Shown here piece by piece: positions 18,158 through 30,253 of a stretch of DNA of 64,000 nucleotides (positions within the stretch are counted from its first letter, which is position 1; each line of letters begins with the position of its first letter). Origin of the DNA: Azolla caroliniana (lineage: Eukaryota; Polypodiophyta); contig JBHGNT010000022.1 of NCBI GenBank assembly GCA_043228905.1, forward strand, positions 11,408,001-11,472,000. Direction: 5' to 3'. The notes beneath the pieces were generated by a model. That model did not search any database. It saw only the letters and a program-made list of their open reading frames with translations, and was not told the origin of the DNA. A program made the position numbers and the translations under genes.

Positions 18158-21100
18158 GAATGCGCAGAATTACGCCGACTGGAAGATCAAGATGGAGGAT
18201 CTTCTGATTGTTCGGGACCTGTACGAACCGATTGACAGGTCGGAAATACCGAAGGGGGTACTTGAGTCGGAATGGAGGCTTCTGAACCGGAAAGCCGTTG
18301 CAACCATTCGGCAATACGTCGACGTGAGCGTTCTACAGCATGTGGCGAACGACACCAACGCATATGAGATGTGGCGGAAGCTGTCGGGCCTCTACGAGAG
18401 GAAGAATGCGTTGAACCGGACCTCCCTGATGAGGAAGATAGTGAACCTCAAGTACCGGGACGGCGAGAGTATGGTGGAACACGTAAGCACGTTCATGGGA
18501 TTCGTGAACTAGCTTGCGGCGATCAAGTTCCCGTTGGAGGATGCAATGCAAGCCATCATCCTGATGTGTACATTGCCGGAAAGCTGGGAGAACTTGGTGG
18601 TGACTCTCAGCACCTCTTGCACCGAAGATAACTTGTCTCTACAAACGGTAAAGACAAGTATTCTAAATGAAGAAGCGCGTCGGAGAGATAAAGAACCGGC
18701 CACCGACTCGAAGGCGCTGCTTACCGAATCGGAACGGGGAAGACAGTGGAACCGGAGTCCGCAAAGACGGGAGAAGTCGGGGACCCGGTCGCAGTCAAGA
18801 GGAAGACCCACATGCTTCCACTGTGGGAAGCCGGGGCACTTCCGGAAGAATTGTCGGCATTACCGAAAGGACAACGGAGCCGACGACACCGATTCGAAGA
18901 AGTCACCGGAGAGAAACGGTGCATACCGGGGAGCCACGGACCGGAGAGGTCCGGATCGGCGAGGGCAGGACCGGAAAGGAACGACAGCACTCGCGGCAAG
19001 TGAAGAAGAGATAATGCTCATTACCGAAGAGACAGAGCTGAACCTTGCCGGTGAAGAGATGACCTGGGTGGTTGATTCCGGAGCGTCGTTCCACCTGACC
19101 CCGGAGAAGAAATACTTCTCATCCTACACAGCCGGTGAGCATGGCTGTGTTCGGATGGGAAATGAAGGTACGTGCCGGATTTCCGGCATAGGAGATGTAT
19201 GGCTGATGACATCAACCGGATGCAAGATGCTGCTGAAGGATGTTCGACACGTTCCGGAGGTTCGATTGAACCTGATTTCGGCCAGGAGGCTAGACGATGA
19301 AGGCTACACGGGTAGCATCCGGAACGGTGTCATGAAGTTTAGCAAAGGGAGCCTGATAGTGGCTCGGGCCCGGAAGATCAACACACTGTACCTGATGAAT
19401 TCCCGGCTATGTCTGGAGGAGCTGAACGTGGCAGCTGACACTGCCGGTGAGCTATGGCACAAGAGACTGTGTCACATGAGCGAGAAGGGGATGAAGAGGC
19501 TTGCCGAAGACAACCTGATACCGGTAAAGCATGTACACTTGGGGAAGTGTATCGACTGTCTGGCCGGTAAGCAAAACCGGACCTCCTTCCACTCAAGGCC
19601 ACCGACGAGACGTAGCGCACCATTGGAGTTGGTGCACACTGACGTGTGTCAGGTAGAAACGAAGTCACATGGCGGAGCCCAGTACTTCGTGACATTCATA
19701 GATGACCACAGCCGGAAGCTGTGGACGGCACCGATGAAGACAAAGGACCAAGTATTGTCCGTCTTCAAAGAACTCCACGCGAGAGTGGAAAGAGAATCCG
19801 GCAAGAAGCTGAAAGCACTACGAGCGGATAACGGAGGAGAATACCGAGGACAATTTGAGGAGTATTGCCGTTCGATGGGAATCCGGCTCGAGTTTACTGT
19901 GCCAAAGACGCCGGAACTGAACGGGCTGGCCGAGAGGATGAACCGGACCATAATGGAGAGGGTCCGGAGTATGCTAGCGCATGCGAAATTACCCAAGGGG
20001 TTTTGGGCTGAGGCAATGTCGACGGCGACATACGTGATAAATAGATCACCCTCAGTACCCCTGGATGGAGACACGCCACAGAGAGTGTGGACCGGTAAGG
20101 AAGTGTCCTACCGGCATATGAAGGTGTTCGGGTGTCTCGTATATGTGCATGTGGCAAAGGACCGGAGAGGAAAGCTAGATCCAAAGACCCGGCCATGCAT
20201 ATTCCTCGGTTACGGCAACGACGAGTTCGGCTACCGAGTATGGGACCCGGTCGACAAGAAGATATTCAGGAGTCGAGATATCATCTTCATGGAGGACAAG
20301 ACACTCGCCGACTGGGAGTCGGAAAGGAAGATGAAGAGCTCCAAGTCGACCGGTGAGGATAAACTCTACGAAGAGCAGTCCCGACCGGCAAGGGACCGGT
20401 TAGCACTCGAGGATCCGGCCGAAGACGGTGAAGAAACAGAACCGGCCGAGGAAGATGAAACTGATACCGGAACCGGCCCCGATCTCGAAATGGATTCGGA
20501 TGAAGAGGAAACGGAGGAGCCGGTTACCGAAGCTCCGGAACGGAGATATCCTCTAAGAGAGAGAAGGGCCCCCCGGAGATTTCCGGAACCAGAGCACGTG
20601 CTGCTAACCGACGAGGGGGAGCCAGAGAGCTTTGAAGAAGCAAAGCATGACACCCAGAGCCGCAAGTGGTTGAGTGCCATGCAGGACGAGATGGATTCCC
20701 TGCATGAGAACCACACATATGAACTTGTGGAGTTGCCGAAAGGAAAGCGGGCACTTCGAAACAAGTGGGTGTTCAAGCTGAAACCGGGAGATGCCGGAAA
20801 CCCCCCGAGATACAAAGCCAGGATCGTGGTGAAGGGGTTTCAGCAGAAGAAGGGCGTCGACTTCGACGAGATATTTGCCCCGGTAGTGAAGATGACCTCC
20901 ATCCGGACGGTGCTGAGCATAGCGGCAAGCATGGACCTCGAGGTAGAACAGATGGACGTGAAGACGGCATTCCTTCACGGTGACCTCGAAGAAGAGATCT
21001 ACATGCAGCAACCGGAAGGATTCGAGAAGAAAGGGAAGGAGCACCTGGTATGCCGGTTGAAGAAGAGGCTTTACGGTCTGAAGCAGGCTCCCCGGCAATG

Positions 21101-22190
21101 GTACCGGAAGTTCGACTCCTTCATGACAGACGAAGGGTACCACAAAACGCAGTCCGATCACTGCGTGTTTGTGAAGAAGTTCGAAGGAGGAGACTTTCTA
21201 ATACTCCTCCTGTACGTGGACGACATGTTGATCGTCGGACGGGACCAGGTCAAGATACGGATGCTGAAGAAGGCTCTTCACCGAACCTTCTCAATGAAGG
21301 ACTTGGGTCCGGCAAGGCAAATACTAGGGATGCACATCATCCGGGACCGGAAGAAGAAGCAGTTGTGGCTGTCACAGGAGAAGTACGTGACAAAGGTGCT
21401 TCATCGGTTCAACATGTTGGAAGCAAGACCGGTCGGGTCAACACTCCCGACAAACTGCAAGCTGTCCAGCAAGCAAAGCCCCAAGACAAAGGCTGAGAAG
21501 GAGGACATGATGAAAGTACCATATGCCTCTGCCGTCGGGAGCTTGATGTACGCAATGGTGTGTACCCGACCGGACATAGGATATGCAGTCGGAGTGGTGA
21601 GCCGGTACATGAGCAATCCCGGCAAAGAGCATTGGAACGCGGCCAAGTGGATACTCCGATATCTGAAGGGCACAGCAAACGTGTGCCTCCGATTCGGCTC
21701 CGGTAAGCCCGAACTCGACGGCTTCACCGATTCGGATATGTCGGCTGATGCAGATACCAGCCGGTCCACATCAGGGTATGTGATGACGTATGCAGGAGGA
21801 GCTGTTTCGTGGCAGTCGAGGCTGCAGAAGACGGTTGCGTTGTCAACCACGGAGGCGGAGTACATGGCGGCTGTTGAAGCCGGCAAGGAAATAATATGGA
21901 TGAAGGACTTCATTAGAGAGCTTGGTATCCGGCAGGAGGAGTACCGACTCTATTGCGACAGTCAGAGTGCCATCCACCTTGCGAAGAATGCAGCCTATCA
22001 CTCCCGGACGAAGCACATCCAGCGAAGATATCACTGGATCCGGGAAAGGATAGAAGACCAGGAGTTCGTGCTGACGAAGATTCACATGGACGAGAACGGG
22101 TCAGATATGCTGACCAAAGTGCTCACACCCGACAAGCTGGAAGCATGCCGGAAGAGGATTGGATTGGAGAGACATCCCATGCCGAAGTGA
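18158..22190 (+). CDS. Copia-2 gag-pol polyprotein, N-terminus lost, one in-frame TAG
   Basis: The frame begins at the deletion junction without an ATG (NAQNYADWKIKMEDLL), so the gag start is missing. A TAG at 18510-18512 interrupts gag (GFVN/LAAIKF) where a Gln is plausible; after it the frame runs open for about 1225 codons. In order: CCHC CFHCGKPGHFRKNC; protease WVVDSGASFHLTP; integrase H-x-H and CIDCLAGKQ, with core motifs HTDVCQ, RADNGGEY and NGLAERMNRT; a long acidic linker; RT DVKTAFLHGDLEEEIYM and YVDDMLIVG; RNase H FTDSDMSAD and TEAEYMA. It is a second copia family, distinct from copia-1 in sequence and LTR. Confidence 0.94.
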
Positions 22191-22200
22191 AGGGGGAGTT
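22190..22200 (+). other. Copia-2 polypurine tract
   Basis: AAGGGGGAGTT ends one base before the right LTR start TGTTGGGATA and overlaps the end of the coding frame. Confidence 0.75.
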
Positions 22201-22935
22201 TGTTGGGATATCGGTCCCTCCGGATGGGATGTCCGGAGATGAATGACGGCAAGCCCGGTTACGGCTACGGAGCCGGATGATGAAGACCCCGGCTACGGAG
22301 CCGGACGATGAAGACTACGGCTACGGAGCCGGATGATGAAAACCCCGGCTACGGAGCCGGACGATGAAGACCCCGGCTACGGAGCCGGACGATGAAGACC
22401 CCGGCTACGGAGCCGGACGATGAAGACCCCGGCTACGGAGCCGGATGACGAATGTACCCGGAGAGAGAGATCCGGATGCGGGGACATATTTGTGAATATG
22501 TTTGCCAAGGGCCCTTGAGGCTATATTTGTAAATAGCCCGAAAGTCATATGTGTATAAATATGACTTAGGGCAAACTGTTTGTTGTTGTTGCTCATATTT
22601 TTTATGTTTTCAGCCAAGAGGAGCGAAGAGAGAGCAGCCGTGAGAGAGATAGAGCGTGAGAGAGGGAGAGGTCGACGCCTCTGTGTAATACCGCCGCCTG
22701 TGGCGAGGATAGCGAGCTCAAGGTCGTCGCCTTGCAGCTCGCCATTGTATATTTCTCTGTGCATAGTTTTGGTTTGGAGTCTTGCACTCCCGTGGTTTTT
22801 CCCGTATAGGGTTTTCCACGTTAATCCCTGTGTTATTGTGTCTTTCTCTGTGTTTCCTATTTTCTGCTGCATTGATTCGTGATTTCTCGGTTGTGGCCGA
22901 ACGGTGAAGGTGAATCGGAGCGTTGATTCACAACA
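22201..22935 (+). repeat. Copia-2 3' LTR (735 bp, complete)
   Basis: TG...CA termini, with six full 28-bp minisatellite units plus a partial one (22265-22453). The only complete copy of this LTR in the window. Confidence 0.92.
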
Positions 22936-23081
22936 ATTAATACTACTAATTACAACAGTTCCCGAATAACTATTCCTTTCACACTTTGGTTTGGACCTCC
23001 TTAAGCCTTCTTTATCGGCCAGTAACACATGGCACGCCCGTGGGACAGTACCTTGTACGTCGAACCCACTATCCGGCCCTT

Positions 23082-25844
23082 TTACGCTTCGTCCAAAATG
23101 TCCAGAATGCTTTGCTCCAAAATTTCCAATGGCTCGTCGGGAATCTGTTGTTGCTGTTGTGGCTGTTGTTGTGGTTCCGTTTGTGGCTATGGCTCCGTTT
23201 GTGGCTCTGACACCGGCGTTTCCATCGTTGGTTCCTCCGTCGAAGTTGTTTGTGGTTGACTAACCCCGACCTATTCCCCCTTCGGTCTTTGCACCGACGA
23301 CGGTTCCTCATCACTAAGGTTGACCGTTGCCGTCTTTCGCGCTTTTTCTTCCTGAAGCCGGGACTGCTCATAGCTTTCGAACTGGATTTGAGCCTCCAAT
23401 TGATCATCGTCCAGTTGAGCTACGAGCTGCTGGACCTACACCAATTGTTCATCCGCCAGGGCTGTGAAATCTTCTGCCAGCTCATCCCTGATGGTGGTGA
23501 AGTCCTCTGAGGTCAGCATATAGCAGTCGTCGCCCTCCTTTCACCGGTTTTCAACGTCCGCCCTAAGCAATTGGAGTTCTGCGGTATTCTACGCCCATTT
23601 GGCCCACCAATGCACAGAGCTATCATCAATCAAGCTTTTGGTCTTAGTGAGCCATGACCGGAGGATGCACTTGATCCGTTCGGCTCCCATCTGTGATTTA
23701 TTTTCTGCAGCTTGTCGCTCTTCCTTCAACTGCTTGATGATCCGAACTGTGTCCGCCTCTTGCTCCCTATAATGCGACAATTGACTTTGATAGGTTGTTT
23801 GCAACCTCTGTAGTACCATTGTCGCTCTTTCCTTGTCTTCATGGTTCTGTTTGTGGAGCTCCCTCCGGTCATTCGCTGCTTCCTCCAATAGCCTAGAACT
23901 TTCCGCTCGTTCTTCGGCGAGTGCCGTTGTGGCCCTATCAACCTCTTGCCGGAGCTCGGCCATCCGTTGTTGATGCTCCGTCTCCAGCTGCTTGTAGTCC
24001 CAATGCAGATGATCGAAATCATCGGTCTTCTGCTTCAGCCTTTGGTTGATCTGACGGCGCGCGCGGTCCTCCTGGTCCTTCTGTTGTAGGAGCTCTTCCA
24101 TCAGCCTCTCGATTTCCGTTTCCACCATCCGTCGCAACTTGTCTTTTTCCTCCAACACTTTCTCTTTTTCCTCCTTCAGCCGGTCGTAAGCATAATGTCC
24201 TTTACGCAGGTTTTCCTCTGCACGACGAAGGTTCTTAGCAGTCTTTCTTAATTCTTCTTTGACCGCCTTCTTCATGTCGCGTTCGCGGCTCCGTAATGCT
24301 TCTTGTGCGGCGAGCTCATCTCGTAATTCCGCAAGCTCTTGGGCTTGTGCCGCCTCTTTCTCCAGGACAGTTTGTGTCTCCGGGGTCTTATTCTTCTGTA
24401 CATCCACCGGAGTCACCGGTGCTTGGATTTGTGTTGCGGTTAAGGCCATTTTGGCCATATCTCCTGTGATCCGATCCAAGTCTTGTTCAAGGCACCGGAT
24501 CCTTGACCGGGCCGTCTCCAATTCATCGGTTGTGACAAGCAACCATTCCGTTTGCGCTCTTTCCTCCGCCTCTATGCATCCAACTACTCTGGCAATTTGG
24601 TCTCCTATCCATCGGAGCCATTGACTGCCAGTGCACTGTTGTTGCACTTTCACAGAGAGTTGGCTGATGGGTTCATTCGTCGGTGGCTGGTCCCACCGTT
24701 TTGCGTCAAGCTGCACTTCTGGTTTTGCCAGATGACCACTTTGTCGTTCCGGCTCTGAGTTTGTTTCGGCTAGTCGCCCCTTGTCTACTTGTTCTTGGCC
24801 GGCTGGGGCAGTTGGCCTTTGTATCTCCGGCTCTTGGGTGACGGGGCTTGTTGGTGTTGCCTGTTGTGCCAAGACTTCTGTGACCGGTTCCATCCGAACC
24901 GGTTCCGGTGCCTCCCTTGGCGTGGGTTGCTTAGCATGAGTTGCGGGTGTTCCATCCTTTTGTGGGTTCGAACGCTTCCCAGCTGATTCTGCGGTGCTCT
25001 TCACCGGCCGCCGCTGGAGGTGCTCCGTGGGTTCTTCCTCCATCTCTTCCGCCTGAGTCCCAACATTCATTCTTGCCGCCAAGGTGTCCGTTTCCTGTTG
25101 CCCTGGTCGGTGGAGTGGGCTCTTCAAGGCCCATGCCGATGTCTCCTCGTGCGTGTCCGTCGGTCGCTTCCGGCTGGCGCACTCCTTCGCCGCCTTCTCT
25201 GCTTCGGCCGTCTTACCCTTAATGGCCTTGGAGGCCAACAATTGTTGCCGTTTCGAAGCAGGTTTCGGGGTGCCATCCGTTGCTCTTCCCCGCTTCTTGG
25301 TTTGGACGGGCTCGACCAGTGGCGCCAACAGGGTGAGCCATTGTGTCACAGCATGCCATATTTTCCGGCCTTCCTTGCCATCCTTTCCTCTTACTATATC
25401 AATGGCCGTACACAGCCCGTCGGTGATCAGCACCGGCCAATCTACCTTGACCCCTTCGTACGTTGCGATGATCAAGCCTGCTTGGTTCTAAGGCATGACG
25501 GGGGGTCGAGGGTACACGTGGCCGAACTCGTGGAGCACACGGGCAATTTCACAGAATAGCATATCTTCTCTGCCCTGTGTCCTATAGCCCTTGCTGGCTA
25601 GAGAGTACTCACCGAGATATTTGATGAGTTGCTCGGGGGTAGGATTGTCGATCGTGTAGATACCTCCCTCCGGAAGGCCTATTAACGCACGGATCGCCTC
25701 CTCCGTGATCACCTCCGTGTCGATTTCTTTTATAATCTTCTTGGCCTCCTTGTGTGGCGCCGCCGCCATGATCGTTAATAAACCCTCCAGAACGTGTTGC
25801 CGTAACCATTTCTTGGCGGCTTCAGACAGCGTTTGGCAGTCCAT
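23082..25844 (-). pseudogene. A extra 3' gene: N-terminal domain plus long coiled coil
   Basis: Starting at ATG 25844 (MDCQTLSEAAKKWLRQ), one frame of 921 codons runs to TAA at 23082 with about six in-frame stops (for example TAG at about 25488 and 23589) and no net frameshift. Residues about 1-155 form a compact domain (LPEGGIYTID, KYLGEYS, EIARVLHEFGHVYP, then ATYEGVKVDW past the first stop). A Lys/Pro/Glu-rich linker follows, then some 400 residues of heptad-rich coiled coil, a Gln/Pro tail and a C-terminus LEQSILDILDEA. Element H has a homologue with the same order. It lies on the pol strand after integrase, where env-like or accessory genes of plant gypsy elements sit. No signal peptide or membrane segment is seen. 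Function unknown. Confidence 0.8.
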
Positions 25845-26256
25845 CTCTGTGTCGAGGTTGGAGAGCGTTGGAGAGGTTTGATGGTGGGGAGAATGTGAGA
25901 GAGAAAGTTCTGAGGGAGGGGGTTCTTTGTGTGCGAGCTCTCTACGATTTATCTTCACGCGTTGCTCTGCGTCTGTTCTCCTTGGTTCATGATAGGAGAA
26001 GGTCTCGATGTGTGGGGGTTTTTCTCTCTGCATCTTGGCGCCTTTTTCGAGCCTCCGCATGTGCAGGTCGTGTACTATAATAGCATTGCGTGCCATGTGG
26101 CGGTGGTTTAATGTCCTATTCATAGCTCCTCGTACCTTTTCGACGTGCCTCTTTACTCCTCGTGTGCATGGCCGTTTCCACCACTCCTTTCCATGATTTT
26201 TTTGATTCGCTCCTTTATTCTCTTCTTTTTTTTCTTTTTTTAACTTACTTGTGTGG

Positions 26257-27567
26257 TTAGTTTTTCTCCGGTCCTGTTGGACCTTTGCCCGAAGCGTGCA
26301 ACTCGCCGGCCTCTTGTCGGTTTGCCGTCGTTTTGCTCTCCTCGGTTGCCGGCTCATGCTTCTCCTTACTGGCTTGGTGGTAGCCGTCGTCTTCACCGGT
26401 TGCCGTTATGGTTGGCCTGCCGGCGTCTGATTCGGTGGCGGCCCTTCGTTCAAATGGGTTCTTAGGTATAGGTCCTTTGTATGGTTTTAGTCTAAATCCG
26501 TTGACCCATTTGCCCAGCACTTCTCCGGCAAGTGTCCCCAACTGGTAGGACCCATTGAACTCGCGTGTGATCCAGTATGGTCCGGTTCATCTAAACTGTA
26601 GTTTACCTGGCATTTTGCCTATCCGGGTCTGGAACACAAGTACCGGCTTGCCGGTTCGGAACATCTTTTCGTTTCCCTTCCAGTGCCAATCTACAAATGC
26701 TTTCCGTCTCCGTTGTTCCAATTCCAGGTGCATAATGCTCGCCAGTCGGTGTGCTTCTAGTTCGCATAGAGCCTTTAACCGAATTGCCTCCGATTCCTTT
26801 TCGTTCAATCGTTCCCGTGTCTGAATCCGTAAGCTTGGTACCTGGAACTCGACCGGCATGACTGCCTCCAATCCGACTGCTAACCGGAACGATGTTGTCC
26901 GGATGCTTGTTTTGTATGCTGTCCGGTAAGCCCAAAGCGCACTGTGCAACGTTGTGTCCCAATCTGTCTGATTTTCATTGAAGATCTTCCGGAGTATATT
27001 CTGGAGCGTTTTGTTCGTCGACTCAGCTAACCCATTTGCTTGCGGATAGTACGGTGTGCATCTTTTATGTACTACCGCATAGAACGTCGTCAAACTTTCT
27101 ACCACTTGCCCAAGAAAGTGCCCTCCTCGGTCGCTTATCAGCTCTATGGGGCATCCGTACCGGCACCAAGTGCATTCGTATAAGAATTTCGTTGTTGACG
27201 CCGCGGTGTTGTCTCGTAGGGCTTTCGCTTCCACCCACTGAGTGCAATAATCCGTCGCGACGATCACGTACCGGTTGCCGGTTCTCATTGCCGGTGGTTT
27301 AAATGGCCCGACGAAATCCAGCCCCCATTTCTGGAATGGTTCTAGTGGTAGGACTGGCTGGTGTGGCATCCGAGCTTGTTCCGTTGGCTGACCCATTGGC
27401 TGGCATAGATCACACTCCTTCGCATACCGAACTGCATCTTTCAATGTGGTCGGCCACCATAGGCCACTTTGCCATACTTTCCTTGTCGTCGCATCTCTGG
27501 CATAATGGCCTCCGGCGACTCCGCAATATGCCTCCCGTAGTATTACCTCCTTCTCGTCGCTGCACAC
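26257..27567 (-). pseudogene. A pol: integrase
   Basis: Zinc-binding region with H-x3-H (GGHYARD) and C-x2-C (CDLCQ); catalytic core with GLDFVGPF, SDRGGHF and NGLAESTNKT supplying the D, D and E residues; a C-terminal LTPVL-like GKPVLVFQTR and WVNGFRLKPY region. A stop at about 26587 separates the C-terminal end (26257-26541). No chromodomain is seen. It is followed by an AT-rich spacer and then the extra 3' gene. Confidence 0.87.
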
Positions 27568-27612
27568 CGCTCGTCGCCAGATACCATCTACACCTTTGTG
27601 GTATAGCGTGTC

Positions 27613-28384
27613 CTATAATAAACAGAAGTGTTGGCTCTGTACCGCCAGGCGTTTTCTCTCGTCCCGGTTCATCTCCTCTGGAGGCAGTCCAGTACTCAGA
27701 AACTGGTGCATATTAGTTAGCCACTTATCTTCTTGTGCCACCGTTTCATCTGTTGTTGTTTCCATGGTGACTCGAAAAAGCTCTGCATCCGAAAACTCGT
27801 CCAGTACTCCGTCACCTGTCTCCTCGGAATCTAACCGGCTTAGATAATCTGCTACCGCATGTTGTATGCCGGGTGGGTGGAATATCTTGAATTCGAACTC
27901 TTGCAACAACAAAGTCCACCGGGCCAACTTACCGGTAAGTGACGCTTTGGATACTAGGTAGAGGAGTGCCGAATGATCTACATGAAAGGAGTACTTTCTT
28001 CCCAATAAATAATGCCTGAATTTTGTTACACTGTAGATCATTCCTAAAGCTTCCCTTTCCGTGGTAGAATAATTTCGTTCTACTTGGGATAGCTTCCGGC
28101 TGGCATAGTACACTGGCCCGTACCACCTTGGCTCGGTAAGCTGCATGAGCGCGCTCCCGATTGCGATATCGGAAGCTTCCACGAACACATGAAACTCTTT
28201 ACTCCAATCGGGAGGCTGCACTACCGATGCTTGTGACAATAACAACTTTAGTGCCCGGTACGCCTTGTCTTCGATGTCGGTCCATTGGAATGGTGTTAGG
28301 TGTACTGCCGCATGCAGAGGTGTAGCCAGGTCTGCCAAATATTGGAGCATACGGCTATGCCAGCGGATTTGTCCTAGGAAACGG
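27613..28384 (-). pseudogene. A pol: RNase H domain and RT end
   Basis: FHVFVEASDIAIGSALMQ, NYSTTEREALGMIY, FHVDHSALLYL and the ending GIQHAVADYLSRLDSEE identify the Ty3-type RNase H. The upstream end at 28384 is the Y insertion point; the RT part resumes at 33055. A stop at about 27613 separates it from integrase. Confidence 0.87.
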
Positions 28385-28888
28385 TGTCGTGAAGAATTTC
28401 GGCCAGAGGCAGAAACCGGAAAACATTGGCTACATCGGTGGGGTGCAGCGTGTGTACGCACCCATGTACATTTAGTGTGAATAACGAGGGCGCCTTTATG
28501 GCGCCGAATAGTAGTCAAGTCGGGACAGACGATCCCATGTAAGTCGGGATTTATCCCACATTGTAACGCATCCCTCTCCTTGTTCTATAAAAGGAAGGGA
28601 ACGTCCTTTGTGAAGGGGTTGCCCATTTTGCATTAGAGGGTATACCGTTAGGTTTAGAGTTAGCTTCTTCTTCTTTTTCTTCCCCCCTTCGTGTTCGCTT
28701 AGGGTTTGCTTCAGCTCATCTCCTGCGCAAGACCCCGCTCGGCGCGACGAGCCCGTGAGCTCCCCGACGGCGGCTTGGCAGCTGACGACTACTGTAACCT
28801 ACCTTGGTCTGGCTCGAAGCCGGGAATGTATTCTTTTTTATATATATATACATTTGCGTCTGTCTGTGTATATTCGCGTCTTCGTTGG
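28385..28888 (+). repeat. Y 5' LTR, 3'-truncated
   Basis: Matches 32264 onward up to CGTCTTCGTTGG, then jumps into gag sequence; about 280 bp of LTR, the primer site and the gag start are lost. A TATA box CTATAAAAGG lies at 28585-28594. Confidence 0.85.
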
Positions 28889-30253
28889 CGAAAAGCAGCG
28901 CAACAGGCGGTTGAGCGAGTGGTCGAAAGAGTCGTCTGTTTCAACGGGGACAAATTCCCATCTTACCTTGAAGCCTACAACGTGGAAATGGAGGAGCGCG
29001 GCGTAGACGAGGCATTGAGGCTGGAGTTCTTCTGTCGGGTCGTAGCTGTCCGAATGCATGCGGAAGTAAAGGAGCTCCGTGAGGCTTATAGTTCGTGGGA
29101 GACCTTCGAAGAGGCGCTCCTGAAGGCATACGGAGGACGGCGGAAGAGCCGGGGACGACACGACTTTGACCAGTGGGTAGCATTAGCAAAGACCCACCGG
29201 GGCGCGGCCAAGGCGTTTCGAGAGTTCGAGCGGCGGCTTGCTTGGCTCCCGGAGCGGGAACAAGGTTTGGTGGGGGCGGACAAGGTCCTATTGTTCGTCA
29301 GGTCGATCGACCGAGCGGAACGGGAGGCCATCGGGGTTGAGCTCGAAGACGATGATGGAGCGAATGGGCTTATGGAGGACTAGTCGAAGGTCGGAAGGGT
29401 GTGCCAACGGCTAGACAATGAGCGAGCCGAGAAGGCTAAGAGGAAGGTACGCAACGGCGTGCCATCACAGCGGGAAGAGGCCGAACGGCAAAGAGAGTCG
29501 GCAAGGGTCGGCGTTGGGGCCAGGATTGCGGAGGCGTACACAGCTTTTGAGGCGATGCTCGAGGAAGAGGAAAGACAGAGGCCACAAGCCGAGACTGAGG
29601 AGACGGACTTGCCCCACACGACGGCAGAAGATCGGTACGACGGTACCACGGGAGAGGGTGCGGAACGAAACGCCCTCTCAACTTGCGGAGATAGAACGGC
29701 CAAGGACGAGGCCGAGATACAGATCGCGGAACCAGAATGTTGGGACCAGCGGTTTCGGGTGTGTCAGCCCGAGATCCCGGTTATTGGAGAAGCGAGCCAA
29801 GACGGGGCTTGCGCGATCGGTAAGAAGACGACCGCCGACCACGAAGAGTCGGTGGCTACGGACAAGGGCGTAAAACGGACGGGCGATTCTTTGTGTCTTC
29901 CCACACTTGCTCCCGAGACGATGGCAGTCGGGCCCGAGTGCCCACGTGAGTCCCAAGCGGAGGAAGACGGCGGCGAAAGGCCAAGAATCACAGGCGAAAC
30001 GATACGGGGAAGGAGCGGACGAAAGCCCACGGACCCGATTCCGGAGAACTCGGCATTCGGGCCCGTATGCCCATGTAAGACCGAGGAGATGGATGGCGGT
30101 ACCGAGGAGTCCTGGCACGATGCCAACAAAGATGGATGGGAAACGGCCTGCGGGGAGGCCAAGGACGGACGCGGCACGAGGAGATCGGCATTCCGATACG
30201 GGTGGAGCGTGATCCGGTCGTGGATTGTTCGATCGGGGCCGGATTCGGCATAA
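28889..30253 (+). pseudogene. Y gag with conserved TAG
   Basis: The frame enters from the truncated LTR. The first part (FPSYLEAYNVEMEERG, FREFERRLAW, GADKVLLFVRSIDR) aligns with the capsid-like part of G1 and X gag. A TAG at 29381-29383 follows LMED; the same frame then stays open for some 285 codons (RLDNERAEKAKRKVRNG..., Glu/Arg/Thr-rich) to 30253. G1-2 and X have TAG at the homologous position and G1-1 has TGG. The part after TAG has no knuckle or protease that I can recognise. The N-terminus is lost in the LTR/gag deletion. Confidence 0.7.

Larger units (their letters stand above)
17662..22935 (+). mobile_element. Copia-2: Ty1/copia element with deleted 5' end
   Basis: Left terminus TGTTGGGATATC at 17662 and right terminus TTCACAACA at 22935, flanked by ATTAA (17657-17661, 22936-22940). 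The empty site survives at about 35370 in A's right LTR. The right LTR is 735 bp; the left copy stops at 18157 and jumps into gag, so the rest of the left LTR, the primer site and the gag start are deleted. The coding frame 18158-22190 has a single TAG. Both LTRs carry a 28-bp minisatellite. Confidence 0.93.
4068..23027 (-). repeat. A 3' LTR (567 bp) broken by three insertions
   Basis: The LTR survives in four pieces: 4068-4226, 16615-16655, 17382-17661 and 22941-23027 (target duplications counted once). From GTCACCAAAG onward these total 410 bp, exactly the length of the right LTR copy at 35051-35460, which provides the uninterrupted reference. The three gaps are G1-1 (ACGT), solo LTR Z (ACGC) and copia-2 (ATTAA). 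A TATA-like element is at 17527-17535 on the minus strand. Confidence 0.9.

Noticed and set aside
20366-20815. Ser-rich minus-strand frames inside copia-2
   Set aside because: Antisense shadows of the acidic linker in the polyprotein.
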